From assembly GCF_001263795.1 (NCBI RefSeq), contig NZ_LHUR01000031.1, forward strand, positions 1-64,000: a DNA stretch of 64,000 nucleotides, in the 5' to 3' direction. The stretch comes from Clostridium homopropionicum DSM 5847 (lineage in GTDB: Bacteria > Bacillota > Clostridia > Clostridiales > Clostridiaceae). The notes below the pieces were generated by a model, which searched no databases, had not been told where the DNA came from, and was given only the letters and a program-made list of their open reading frames with translations. Below, piece after piece: positions 1-8,234 of the stretch (positions are counted from its first letter, which is position 1; each line of letters opens with the position of its first letter). The translations under genes were made by a program, and so were the position numbers.

Positions 1-156
1 ATCATTGGAAATAATGGTTAGGTTTTTAACTCCTTTTTTTATTAAACCATTAATTAATGTCTCTGGTGTACCAACCCCTAGAAATCCGCCTATCATTATG
101 CTCATATTATCTTTAGCATATTCCAAGGCCTCTTCTATATTTTTTATTTTTTCCAT
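1..156 (-). CDS. CoA-transferase subunit A, N-terminal fragment
   Basis: The first 52 codons of a gene that continues beyond the window edge. The N-terminus resembles the alpha subunit of family I 3-oxoacid or acetate/butyrate CoA-transferases: a short helical lead-in, then MIGGFLGVGTPETLI, the usual glycine-rich first strand and loop, and then a KGVKNLTIISND strand. These enzymes move CoA between acyl-CoA and a free acid as alpha/beta heterodimers. The ATG at 156 has a GGAGA ribosome-binding site eight bases upstream and lies four bases after the AtuA-like small gene, so it is probably the last known member of the transporter-AtuA operon. Substrate unknown. Subunit B would be expected just outside the window. 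Confidence 0.8.
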   Translation of the reverse strand, partial: MEKIKNIEEALEYAKDNMSIMIGGFLGVGTPETLINGLIKKGVKNLTIISND

Positions 157-160
157 ATAT

Positions 161-460
161 CTATATCTCCATTTCAAGTAGTGCTGAACTAAGACTCTTG
201 CCATGCTTGTCAATAGCTAATGATCTAGTTACACCTCCACCTAATGCTTTATCCATAACAAAATTTAAGGCTCCAAGGTTAGGAAGTTCATATCTTTTTA
301 CCTCTCCCATGACGATGTCTTTAAACCATTCTTTCACACGTTCAGGAGTTACTTTTTCTAGAAGTAATTGATAGTCTTCTTCTTTATATGCTATCAAAGA
401 TATATTCGATATATTACCTTTATCTCCAGTTCTTGAATGTGCTATTTCTTTTAGTTTCAT
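161..460 (-). CDS. AtuA-like small C-terminal domain protein
   Basis: A 99-residue protein matching the ferredoxin-fold domain that forms the C-terminus of full-length AtuA (acyclic terpene utilisation) proteins and is often a separate gene in Clostridia. Visible features are the SRTGDKGNISNIS start and the GALNFVMDKALGGGVTRSL segment with its conserved asparagine and glycine run. I chose the ATG at 460 because GGAGG lies nine bases upstream; an upstream in-frame ATG at 484 would overlap the preceding gene and lacks a site. It starts five bases after the AtuA core gene stops, so the two are probably translated together and form one complex. Reaction unknown. Confidence 0.78.
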   Translation of the reverse strand: MKLKEIAHSRTGDKGNISNISLIAYKEEDYQLLLEKVTPERVKEWFKDIVMGEVKRYELPNLGALNFVMDKALGGGVTRSLAIDKHGKSLSSALLEMEI

Positions 461-464
461 ATCA

Positions 465-1820
465 CTATACCTCCTCATAAACAACTTCTATTTTAATATC
501 ATTACGTGGTACAAATATTGACGCAATAGAACCTATTTGTTTTACAGACTTCATAGCTCCACCACCACCGGATGGTCCATTAGTATAAAGAGCTTCTACC
601 TCATTTGCTATTAATTCAGCATTTTTTCTATCCTTTGTTCTTCCTGATACTCTTAATCTAACTTCACTTAATTGAATTCTGTCATTTATCATAGAATCAC
701 TTATATAGTCTTTATATAAAGAGTTTAATCCAATATAATCTATCCTAAGTTCCTCTATATCTGCATCAATATAATCAAGTCTTTTTTTAACTATTTCTCC
801 AGCTAACTTAGCTCTTTCATAAGCACCTGAACCTCCATAGCTGATCTCACCTTCACCAATAAAGCAGTCCATATATCCCACACTAACCTTTAAGGTCTCA
901 GTCTTCTCTCTTCCAGTCGCTCCTTTAATAAGAACTCTATCTTTACCCACTTGTTCCATAGTAATCTTTGTAAAATCTGCTATTGCATCTGGAGTAATAT
1001 ATGCTGATGGATCATGAATTTCATAAATTATTTGTTCTTTACAAGTAGCAGTGCTAACTAATCCTCCTGTACCTTCAACTTTTGTTATAACAACATCTCC
1101 ATTTTCACTAACTTCTGCTATTGGGAAGCCTACATTCCATGCATCTGGAACATCTTTATATCCAGGATCTGCAAAATATCCACCACATACTTGAGCAGCA
1201 CATTCTAACAAGTGCCCTGTCATTATGCCCTTTCCAATTAAGTTATAATCATTAATATCCCATCCAAACTCATATATAATAGGAGCAAGGAATAAAGCAG
1301 GGTCTGCTACACGTCCTGTTACTATAATATCTGCACCATTTCTTAAGGCTTCTACAATTCCATCTACACCTAAATAAGCATTAGCTGAAACTATTTTACC
1401 TTCTAAAGTTTTTAACTTTTCTCCTAATTCTAAAATATTATAATTCATGTATTTATCTATAGAATCAAAGATATCATCTCCTAGCACTGCTGCTATTTTT
1501 AAACCTGTAATTCCTTTTTCTTCAGCTATTCTTTTTATGGCCCTAACTGCTGCATAAGGATTAGCAGCCCCCATATTAGTTATAATTTTTATATGCTTTT
1601 CTGAACATAATGGAAGCACGTTCTCCATACGGTTTTCTAAAAGATTATTATAACCTTTCTCTGGGTTTTTAAGTTTTTCTTCTTGAGCTATAGCTATAGT
1701 TCTTTCTGCTAAACATTCAAAAGCTATATAATCTAAATTTCCTTTCTCCATAAGCTCTACTGCTGGCTCTATCCTATCACCAGCATATCCAGCTCCTGAT
1801 CCTATACGAATTGTTTTCAT
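465..1820 (-). CDS. AtuA family (DUF1446) protein
   Basis: A 451-residue homologue of the core domain of AtuA, a protein of unknown reaction first found in acyclic terpene degradation clusters. Family features are the N-terminal IRIGSGAGYAGDRIEPA segment, the ITNMGAANPYAA motif near residue 83, ADIIVTGRVADPALFL near residue 165, and the C-terminal GPSGGGGAMKSV loop. Terpene catabolism itself is not expected in a clostridium. Here the gene sits between a carboxylate transporter and a CoA-transferase under a sigma-54 promoter, which suggests activation or processing of an imported organic acid as its CoA ester. That role is an inference. The start has GGGAGG upstream. Confidence 0.8.
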   Translation of the reverse strand: MKTIRIGSGAGYAGDRIEPAVELMEKGNLDYIAFECLAERTIAIAQEEKLKNPEKGYNNLLENRMENVLPLCSEKHIKIITNMGAANPYAAVRAIKRIAEEKGITGLKIAAVLGDDIFDSIDKYMNYNILELGEKLKTLEGKIVSANAYLGVDGIVEALRNGADIIVTGRVADPALFLAPIIYEFGWDINDYNLIGKGIMTGHLLECAAQVCGGYFADPGYKDVPDAWNVGFPIAEVSENGDVVITKVEGTGGLVSTATCKEQIIYEIHDPSAYITPDAIADFTKITMEQVGKDRVLIKGATGREKTETLKVSVGYMDCFIGEGEISYGGSGAYERAKLAGEIVKKRLDYIDADIEELRIDYIGLNSLYKDYISDSMINDRIQLSEVRLRVSGRTKDRKNAELIANEVEALYTNGPSGGGGAMKSVKQIGSIASIFVPRNDIKIEVVYEEV

Positions 1821-1875
1821 TTAGCAAACCTCCCTAAATAATTTTATTTTTATTTCTTTAGATAATATCTTGTTT

Positions 1876-1965
1876 TTATAATTTAATTGCTCCTACTATT
1901 AGTGCTACTATTAGCATTACAAGAGTAGTCGCGAATGCATATGGAATAGTTTTCTTTTGATGCTA
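1876..1965 (-). pseudogene. Transporter C-terminal tail beyond an in-frame TAG
   Basis: Codon-by-codon reading after the TAG at 1963-1965 gives 28 sense codons and then TAA at 1876-1878. The first residues, HQKKTIPYAF, continue the conserved GVDLGEHQKKTIPW-like ending of CitMHS carriers, and the rest forms one hydrophobic helix (TLVMLIVALIVGAI). The interrupted position normally carries Glu, and GAG to TAG is a single base change. No other frameshift or stop is present, so the lesion is recent or is read through. Confidence 0.75.
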
Positions 1966-3171
1966 TCCAAGGTCAACTCCTGTAAGTCCTATAAGTAAAA
2001 ATGTAGCGCCAGTTAATGGGCTTATAGGAAATCCTGTTGTCATTTGTCCTAGAATTGCTGCTCTACCTACATTTACACCAGAAACTCCAAAGGCATTAGC
2101 TGCTTCTGAAAGTACTGGAAGTATACCAAAGTAGAATGAATCTGGATCAAATAATAAGCTTGCTGGCATTGATATGACACCAGTAATAATTGCTATATAT
2201 CTTCCTAAAGATTCAGGTATAATTGATACCATGACACTTGCCATTTCTTTTATCATTCCTGAATTTTGCATAATTCCTATGAATGCACCTGCTGCAAAAA
2301 GTATACTTGCCATCATAAGAGCTTCTTTTGCATGGGCATCAACTCTTTCTCTTTGGTCTTTCACACTTGGATAGTTAATCATCATAGAAATTGAGAAAGC
2401 TATCATAAATACAACAGTTGGTGGAAGCTTATCACTTATGAGTACAGCAATAGCTACTACAATAGTGATAATATTTACAATAAATAATTTAGGCCTAGCT
2501 AGCTTTGCCTTTTCTTCATCTACTTTTCTATCAACGTTTACATCAGTTGTATTTTCATGGCTAATTCTTGATTTTTCCATTTTACCTAGTCTATAATCTA
2601 CAAATAGTACAAATATAATTCCTACAATAATAGGTATAAGAAGAGGATTAAATAATTCTGTAACAGATACCTTTAGTGATGTAGCTGCTCTTATTGTTGG
2701 TCCTCCCCATGGAAGAATGTTCATAACTCCAGCAGACAGTGCTACTACAGTTGCTAAAGTTGTCCTTCTCATTCCAAGAGCATCATATAAAGGAAGCATA
2801 GCTGGCACAGTAACTAGAAATGTAACTGCACCTGAACCATCTAAATGCACAAGCATAGCCAATATTCCAGTACCTATTGTGATTTTAACAGGGTCTTTAC
2901 CTACCACTTTAAGGACCTTATTGATAATAGGGTCAAAGGTTCCAGCATCAGTTAGGATGCCAAAGAATAGTATAGCAAAAATAAACATTGTTCCTGTAGG
3001 TGCTATAGACTTAACTCCATCTGTAATAAACTTACCGATTTGAAATCCAGAACCGCCAATTAAAGCTGTTATTACTGGAATAACTATTAATGCTAATACC
3101 GGCGTAGCCTTTTTAGTCATGATAACTGCTAATAAGGCTATAATTGTAATAAATCCAAGTAATGCTAACAT
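1963..3171 (-). CDS. CitMHS-type transporter, ended early by an amber codon
   Basis: A 402-residue polytopic membrane protein of the CitMHS/GntP-like citrate:proton symporter group. It has about ten hydrophobic segments, a LVHLDGSGAVTFLVTVPAMLPLYDALGM loop split across two helices, and a C-terminal SPLTGATFLLIGLTGVDLG. Family members normally continue past this point. Here a TAG at 1963-1965 stops translation, yet the same frame reads on for 28 codons (HQKKTIPYAFATTLVM and so on) to a TAA at 1876-1878, giving exactly the missing terminal helix. The ATG at 3171 has AAGGAGG nearby and lies downstream of the sigma-54 promoter, which rules out the longer reading frame starting at 3246. It is either a recent pseudogene, a truncated but functional carrier, or a sequencing error. 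Confidence 0.8.
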   Translation of the reverse strand: MLALLGFITIIALLAVIMTKKATPVLALIVIPVITALIGGSGFQIGKFITDGVKSIAPTGTMFIFAILFFGILTDAGTFDPIINKVLKVVGKDPVKITIGTGILAMLVHLDGSGAVTFLVTVPAMLPLYDALGMRRTTLATVVALSAGVMNILPWGGPTIRAATSLKVSVTELFNPLLIPIIVGIIFVLFVDYRLGKMEKSRISHENTTDVNVDRKVDEEKAKLARPKLFIVNIITIVVAIAVLISDKLPPTVVFMIAFSISMMINYPSVKDQRERVDAHAKEALMMASILFAAGAFIGIMQNSGMIKEMASVMVSIIPESLGRYIAIITGVISMPASLLFDPDSFYFGILPVLSEAANAFGVSGVNVGRAAILGQMTTGFPISPLTGATFLLIGLTGVDLG

Positions 3172-3219
3172 AAATAATACCTCCTTAAAATTTAAAGTTA
3201 TAATTTTAACAATATTACT

Positions 3220-3236
3220 AGCAATCTCTATGCCAA
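3220..3236 (-). promoter_or_regulatory. Sigma-54 (-24/-12) promoter
   Basis: On the minus strand the sequence reads TTGGCATAGAGATTGCT, which matches the sigma-54 consensus TTGGCACNNNNNTTGCT at all but one fixed position, with correct GG-to-GC spacing. It lies about 50 bases upstream of the transporter ATG at 3171 and downstream of a sigma-54 activator gene on the same strand. Transcription would begin near 3209. Confidence 0.85.
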
Positions 3237-3351
3237 GTTTAATCATTAAAAAAGATCTTTAAAATAGCTTATTTCCTGCTTTCTAGTCATAAATTATGTA
3301 GAAATGTATATTTACTTTCTAAATTTTTATAAATCTTTAACTATTATTATG

Positions 3352-3383
3352 AAATAAAATAAGAGGGATTATTTAATCCCTCT
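3352..3383 (-). terminator. Terminator of the sigma-54 regulator gene
   Basis: Perfect 10-bp stem AGAGGGATTA/TAATCCCTCT with a two-base spacer, followed on the minus strand by TATTTTATTT. It separates the regulator transcript from the sigma-54 promoter further downstream. Confidence 0.7.
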
Positions 3384-3396
3384 ATGCTAATATGAA

Positions 3397-3443
3397 TTCT
3401 AAAATATTAGAATCTTCATATCATAATTTCTAACATTTTAGAA
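3397..3443. promoter_or_regulatory. Two dyad sites, putative enhancer elements
   Basis: Two copies of the dyad TTCTAA-N4-TTAGAA occur at 3397-3412 and 3428-3443. Their centres are 31 bp apart, about three helical turns, and they lie about 160-210 bp upstream of the -24 element. That is the normal arrangement of upstream activator sites for sigma-54 enhancer-binding proteins. The likely ligand is the regulator encoded at 3468-4808. The site assignment is inferred; the repeats themselves are exact. Confidence 0.65.
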
Positions 3444-3467
3444 ATATCTTTGATATTATTTTTTAGT

Positions 3468-4808
3468 TTACTTTAATTTATTATATAAGGTAGCTAATGA
3501 TATATCTAATGCTTCAGCTGCTTTTTTCTTTCCCTCTACAGTGTCTCCATAAATAAGAATAGCCTTTCTTATCTCGTTTGCCTCTGCTTCTCTTATAACT
3601 TCTTCAAGAGATTTTAATTTAACAAGATTTTTCTTTATTCCTTCCCTTTGAATTATCTTAGGAAGATTATCTGGCGTAATAATACAATCATCTGTCATAT
3701 TTGAAGCAAACTCTATTGTATTCTTAAGTTCTCTAATATTACCAGGCCAAGGATAGCTTAATAGCATATTCATTGCATCATTAGTTATTTCTACATATCT
3801 CCTAGTTTTATTAGATAGTTCATTTATAAAATGCTTTACAAGAGGTTTTATATCCTCTTTTCTCTCTCTTAGAGGGGGAATGTTTATAGGGATTACTGCC
3901 ACCCTGTAATATAAGTCTTCTCTAAATTTCCCTTCCGTTATCATATTTTCAAGCTTCTTATTTGTAGCTGCAATAATTCTAACATTTAAAGTTTTTTCTC
4001 TTAAGCCTCCTATAGGCCTTATAGTCCCCTCCTGCAGTACTCTCAAAAGTTTTGCCTGAAGTCCATACCCTATCTCAGATACTTCGTCTAAAAATAAGGT
4101 ACCTCCGTCAGCTAATTCAAATAATCCTATTTTTCCACCCTTTCTTGCACCTGTGAAAGCTCCCTCTTCGTATCCAAAGATCTCACTTTCTAGCAAATTC
4201 CCTTCAAAAGATGCACAATTTACCGCAATAAAAGGTCCTTCCTTCCGATAACTTCCATTGTGTATTGAACTTGCATATAATTCTTTTCCTGTACCACTTT
4301 CTCCAGTAATAAGCACATTTGAATCAGTGATTGCTATCTTTTCAGCTAAGGATTTCATTTCAATAGAAATTTCATCCTTAGATATAATATTATCAAAATT
4401 GTATTTTGCTTGTTCAATGCTTTTTACTTGTCTTTTAAGCCTTTGAATTGTTATATTTGATTTATTTAATTCTTCTGTAAGTTTATACACATCGGTAATT
4501 TCGTTTAAAATTGATATTCCTCCAATTATTTGTCCATTCTCTATAATAGGAGCCATATTAACTACATATTCTATATTGCCCTCTTTTCTTTGTATTCTTA
4601 ATTGCTTTTCTCCATTTCTTATTACATGAGGTAGCCTTGCCCCTGGTCTTATAGCTAACAAAGATTCCCCTATTATATCTTTGTCTTCTACTTTAGTTAT
4701 TCTTGTATATGAAGGATTTATATATTTTACTATAAATTCTTTATCTGCTATTAAAACTCCGTCATAAAGAGAATCCAATATAATTTTTACCCAATTAGTA
4801 ATTTCCAT
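3468..4808 (-). CDS. Sigma-54-dependent transcriptional activator
   Basis: A 446-residue enhancer-binding protein. Residues 1-115 form a PAS sensor domain. The AAA+ module follows, with Walker A GESGTGKE, the sigma-54 contact loop GAFTGA, Walker B GGTLFLDEVSE and the R-finger region. The C-terminus ends in a Fis-type helix-turn-helix (KKAAEALDISLATLYNKLK). There is no receiver domain, so a ligand or redox signal through PAS is likely, not a kinase. It is encoded directly upstream of a -24/-12 promoter and two dyad sites, and almost certainly activates the transporter-AtuA-CoA-transferase operon. The start ATG has AAAGGAG six bases upstream. Confidence 0.92.
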   Translation of the reverse strand: MEITNWVKIILDSLYDGVLIADKEFIVKYINPSYTRITKVEDKDIIGESLLAIRPGARLPHVIRNGEKQLRIQRKEGNIEYVVNMAPIIENGQIIGGISILNEITDVYKLTEELNKSNITIQRLKRQVKSIEQAKYNFDNIISKDEISIEMKSLAEKIAITDSNVLITGESGTGKELYASSIHNGSYRKEGPFIAVNCASFEGNLLESEIFGYEEGAFTGARKGGKIGLFELADGGTLFLDEVSEIGYGLQAKLLRVLQEGTIRPIGGLREKTLNVRIIAATNKKLENMITEGKFREDLYYRVAVIPINIPPLRERKEDIKPLVKHFINELSNKTRRYVEITNDAMNMLLSYPWPGNIRELKNTIEFASNMTDDCIITPDNLPKIIQREGIKKNLVKLKSLEEVIREAEANEIRKAILIYGDTVEGKKKAAEALDISLATLYNKLK

Positions 4809-4885
4809 ATTATCTCCTTTGGCATAATTCCTTTTTTACATTATAAATATTATACCACATTATATTTTTAGGGATTCCTTTATGA

Positions 4886-5743
4886 CTATATACTGATATT
4901 TTTTATCCAAATATTCATATCCTCAAAAGTACCACATATATTACAATTATTTATTAATCTACCTGTAAATTTATAATTATGTTTACTTAATACAATATTA
5001 ATTCCTGGATTTACTGCTCTACATAGACTATATAAAGTAATATATCCTTTCTTTTTTAGATCTAGTTCTAAGGAATAAATTATATTAGATAATATACCTT
5101 TGCCTCTATAATCTGAATAAGTAGCACAATCAGTTATTTCCGCATTTAAGTTATCTTTGTCCATATCTGCTGAAGCTATTCCAACTATTTTACCATTATA
5201 ATCAGCCACTTTATATAAAACATTTCCATTCATAGTTTCCATTAAATATTCTTCATTATAAACTGGTGAAGGATAGGTTGAAAATACTGCAGAAAATAGT
5301 TTTACCATTTCCTTAATATCCTTTTCTTCTGCATCTCTTATAAAATATTCATTTTTATTACTATCATATGTGAAAGTATCTTTTAGTCCCAAACACTGCT
5401 GCACTAACAGCTCTTCTATATGAAGATTACTAGAAATTTTTCTTTTATTACTTAAAAAATATGACATACAAAATGCATCTTTCCCATTAAAATACCCATT
5501 AATTTCACCTTCCATTTTAAATCCTGCTTCTTTAAAAATTTCAATAGACTTCATACCACAATTGCAGATAACTTTGTCTAAATTTTCATCTACTGAAAAA
5601 TCAATTATTTTTTTTAAAGTTTCAGATGAAATACTATCAATATCAATTATCTTTACGCGTCTATTTGGATAATCTACATATATTTTTGTGCAGTTTATCT
5701 TTGTATAATAGTTGTTATATAAATTACATTTATTTAGCTTCAA
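4886..5743 (-). CDS. ablB: Beta-lysine N6-acetyltransferase
   Basis: A 285-residue GNAT-family acetyltransferase that would convert beta-lysine to the compatible solute N-epsilon-acetyl-beta-lysine using acetyl-CoA. The C-terminal half carries the GNAT core, with RDAEEKDIKEMVKLF at its start and the acetyl-CoA loop DYRGKGILSNI; the N-terminal half is the extension typical of AblB/YodP. Identity rests mainly on the pairing with ablA: the two genes overlap by 14 bases. Translation starts at TTG 5743 behind AAAGGAGG. The operon is controlled by the riboswitch at 8040-8165. Confidence 0.86.
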   Translation of the reverse strand: MKLNKCNLYNNYYTKINCTKIYVDYPNRRVKIIDIDSISSETLKKIIDFSVDENLDKVICNCGMKSIEIFKEAGFKMEGEINGYFNGKDAFCMSYFLSNKRKISSNLHIEELLVQQCLGLKDTFTYDSNKNEYFIRDAEEKDIKEMVKLFSAVFSTYPSPVYNEEYLMETMNGNVLYKVADYNGKIVGIASADMDKDNLNAEITDCATYSDYRGKGILSNIIYSLELDLKKKGYITLYSLCRAVNPGINIVLSKHNYKFTGRLINNCNICGTFEDMNIWIKNISI

Positions 5744-7001
5744 GAAATTCTTTCCTCCTTTTCATTCTGAAATTACTTTTAGGAGTTAAGCAAACTCTTT
5801 CATCTCTAAAGAGTTTTTCCAACCCTTTATACTCATGTTTTTCGAATTCATTACATATTCCACAATTTATGCATTCATGACTTTTATCAGCTGGTTCAGT
5901 ATAAGTGCATAGTACACCTTCATAATTTCTAAGTATTAACTTCTCATTTGATTGTGAAACTAGATACTGAGGATTAATAGGTATTTTACCTCCACCACCG
6001 GGAGCATCAACAACAAAAGTGGGTACTGCAAATCCTGAAGTATGTCCACGTAAAAGTTCAATAATTTCTATTCCAACTGAAACTGGAGTTCTAAAATGTT
6101 CAATTCCTTCTGATAAATCACATTGATATATATAATATGGTCTTACTCTATTCATCACCAGCTTCTGAACAAGACTTTTCATAATATAAGGGCAGTCATT
6201 TATATTTTTTAACAGCACAGACTGATTTCCTAATGGAATACCAGCATCTGCTAACATTCTGCAAGCTCGCATTGAATCTTCAGTTATCTCTTTTGGATGA
6301 TTAAAATGCGTATTAATCCACACCGGATGGTATTTTTTTATTATATTACAGAGATTATCAGTTATTCTTTGTGGCATGACAACTGGAGTCCTAGTTCCAA
6401 TTCTTATAATCTGAACATGATCTATTTTCCTTAATTTTTGTAAAATAAATTCAAGTTTTTCATCTGAAACACACAATGCATCCCCGCCTGATATGAGTAC
6501 ATCCCTTACTTCCTTATGATCCTTTATATATTTAATGGCTTTTAACAAGTTGCTGGTAGATAACGACTTGTCTTCATGTCCTGCAAAACGTCTCCTTGTA
6601 CAATGCCTGCAGTACATCGAACATTGTTCAGTAATAAGAAAAAGCACTCTATCTGGATACCTGTGTGTAAGTCCGGGGACAGGAGAATCAAAAGTTTCGT
6701 GCAGGGGATCAGAGCTATCATGTTTGGAAACTTTTGTTTCGTGAATGGTCATTATCGCTTGCCTCCTAATTGGGCAATTATAGTCATCTATATCAATTAA
6801 AGTTGCATAGTAAGGAGTTATTGCCATTTTTAATTTATTATGGCTAGCATTTAATCCATCTTTTTCTTCTTTAGTGAGATTTACAACTTGTTCTAATTGT
6901 TCTAGTGTCTTAATTCTATTAGCCATCTGCCATTCCCAACTATTCCACTGGCTTTCTGTAACATCTTTCCACATCTCTATTTCTTCATAATTTCTTTTCA
7001 A
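5730..7001 (-). CDS. ablA: Lysine 2,3-aminomutase
   Basis: A 423-residue radical-SAM, PLP-dependent enzyme that converts L-lysine to L-beta-lysine. The iron-sulfur motif C127-SMY-C131-RH-C134 is intact. The VVDAPGGGGKIP segment holds the PLP-phosphate contacts. Two acidic residues that bind the lysine side chain in the Clostridium subterminale enzyme are present (Asp in YQCDLSEG and Asp in VVDAPGG); glutamate 2,3-aminomutases replace them, so lysine is the better substrate call. C-terminal Cys residues (CINCGIC) match the zinc site. The start is a TTG with AGAGG upstream; the next in-frame ATG is codon 10. It is cotranscribed with dapB-like and ablB. Confidence 0.9.
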   Translation of the reverse strand: MKRNYEEIEMWKDVTESQWNSWEWQMANRIKTLEQLEQVVNLTKEEKDGLNASHNKLKMAITPYYATLIDIDDYNCPIRRQAIMTIHETKVSKHDSSDPLHETFDSPVPGLTHRYPDRVLFLITEQCSMYCRHCTRRRFAGHEDKSLSTSNLLKAIKYIKDHKEVRDVLISGGDALCVSDEKLEFILQKLRKIDHVQIIRIGTRTPVVMPQRITDNLCNIIKKYHPVWINTHFNHPKEITEDSMRACRMLADAGIPLGNQSVLLKNINDCPYIMKSLVQKLVMNRVRPYYIYQCDLSEGIEHFRTPVSVGIEIIELLRGHTSGFAVPTFVVDAPGGGGKIPINPQYLVSQSNEKLILRNYEGVLCTYTEPADKSHECINCGICNEFEKHEYKGLEKLFRDERVCLTPKSNFRMKRRKEFLEAK

Positions 7002-7028
7002 TATAAAAACCTCTTTCTAAAATTAGAA

Positions 7029-7916
7029 TTAACAAATTTTATCTACCACCATAGAATCACCTTCCATATCCACTGCTGCTATTTCTTCAATATTATTGAA
7101 GCTTTGTTTATTATCACTTTTATATAAGTCTTCAATAATTTTTGATAAACATAGCACATCTTTCATCTCATAAAATCCAATTTTATCTTGTATAAAATTC
7201 ACTGCATGAATTGCACCTGCTGCAAAAACCTTTCGCGAATAGGATTCATGCGAAATTGTAATATTATCATTTTCTCCAACAATTAATACCTCATGTTTTC
7301 CAACTACACCGCCAGCACGTACAGAATTTATAGGAATTTTCTCTTGAGAAATATCTTTTCCTTGATATACTAATCCATCCTCAATTTCCTTACGTATCTT
7401 TAATGCTGTACCAGAAGGTATGTCTTTTTTATTTCTATGATGAATTTCAGAAATTTGAAAATCATAGGTATTTAATAGAACAGAAGCCAATTTGGTTAAA
7501 ATCATCATCACATTCACTCCAAGAGTTATATTTGGAGCATACACTATTCCTATATTATTATTAACTGTTAAATTCTCTAATCTTTTTAATGCTAATTCTG
7601 AAAAACCAGTTGTCCCAATGACCATGTTAACCTTCATCTTTGATATTATTTCTGCATTTTTTAATGTAGCTTCTGGGCTAGAAAAATCAATTACAACATC
7701 TGGCTTACATCTCAATATAGATTCAACTAATTTGTTAGCTTCCTCTATTTTAATACCAGTATCATTGATTCCAATTACTTCGCCTAAATCCTTATGCTTT
7801 TTATTACTGCCAGGACTACATATAGCTGATACAATCTTCATATCACTTCGCTTGTACACTAACTTTGCAATTTCTTTTCCTGTCTTTCCAATGCCAATTA
7901 AACATACTCTTATCAT
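7029..7916 (-). CDS. dapB: Dihydrodipicolinate reductase family protein
   Basis: A 295-residue DapB-family oxidoreductase. It has an N-terminal dinucleotide fold (IGIGKTGKEIAKLV), the GTTGF nucleotide loop near residue 102, APNITLGVNV, and the substrate and catalytic motif EIHHRNKKDIPSGTA. Canonical DapB reduces dihydrodipicolinate on the way to lysine. As first gene of an operon making acetyl-beta-lysine, its likely role is to raise lysine supply during osmotic stress. It is about 30 residues longer than typical DapB, and it may be a specialised paralogue, so the precise substrate is not proved. ATG at 7916 has AAGGGGGA upstream. Confidence 0.8.
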   Translation of the reverse strand: MIRVCLIGIGKTGKEIAKLVYKRSDMKIVSAICSPGSNKKHKDLGEVIGINDTGIKIEEANKLVESILRCKPDVVIDFSSPEATLKNAEIISKMKVNMVIGTTGFSELALKRLENLTVNNNIGIVYAPNITLGVNVMMILTKLASVLLNTYDFQISEIHHRNKKDIPSGTALKIRKEIEDGLVYQGKDISQEKIPINSVRAGGVVGKHEVLIVGENDNITISHESYSRKVFAAGAIHAVNFIQDKIGFYEMKDVLCLSKIIEDLYKSDNKQSFNNIEEIAAVDMEGDSMVVDKIC

Positions 7917-7944
7917 GATAATCCCCCTTAATTAATTATTATCA

Positions 7945-7983
7945 AAAAAATAATAAGCTGTAGAGAAGTCTCTACAGCTTATC
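7945..7983 (-). terminator. Riboswitch-controlled terminator
   Basis: A 14-bp perfect stem (ATAAGCTGTAGAGA and complement) is followed on the minus strand by TTATTTTTTT. It lies between the c-di-AMP aptamer and the dapB start, where an expression platform is expected. Confidence 0.88.
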
Positions 7984-8039
7984 AAATCCCATTATTAACA
8001 TGCATACCAAAAAAAGTATGCTGTAAAGTATTGAAAAAC

Positions 8040-8165
8040 AACTTCCCTTCAACGCTTACGAGATTAGCTGACGGATTCGGGTCGAAGAAATTAACCCTAC
8101 TTATCATAACAATAAGATTCACCCCTAAAAATTGGTTCTCCCGCTCAAATTGATTCAGCGTAATT
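8040..8165 (-). ncRNA. ydaO/yuaA-type c-di-AMP riboswitch
   Basis: On the minus strand the leader contains, in order, the aptamer signatures CGCTGAATC, GAGCGGGAGAACCA, GGGGTGAATCTT, AGGGTTAATTTCTTCGACC, CCGAATCCGTCAGCTAA and CTCGTAAGCGTTG. These match the ydaO/yuaA class in sequence and order. In that class c-di-AMP binding favours the downstream terminator and shuts genes off, which fits an osmolyte operon that should be silent when c-di-AMP is high. It is not a lysine riboswitch: none of the L-box consensus blocks is present. Confidence 0.93.
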
Positions 8166-8205
8166 AATATTTATTATTTTTCCCATATAGTTACCATTTG
8201 TAATA

Positions 8206-8234
8206 AGCATATCATGTTAATATATATATGTCAA
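8206..8234 (-). promoter_or_regulatory. Promoter of the dapB-ablA-ablB operon
   Basis: TTGACA (8234-8229) and TATGCT (8211-8206) on the minus strand are separated by 17 bases. Transcription would start near 8199, just upstream of the riboswitch. Confidence 0.75.

Noticed and set aside
3169-3246. Longer transporter reading frame starting at 3246
   Set aside because: The sigma-54 promoter lies inside it and the ATG at 3171 has a strong ribosome-binding site.
5730-7001. Glutamate 2,3-aminomutase
   Set aside because: Both Asp residues that bind the lysine side chain are present, and the neighbour is an AblB-type acetyltransferase.
7917-8230. Lysine riboswitch (L-box) before lysine-related genes
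   Set aside because: The conserved blocks match the ydaO/yuaA class (c-di-AMP), and no L-box block is found.
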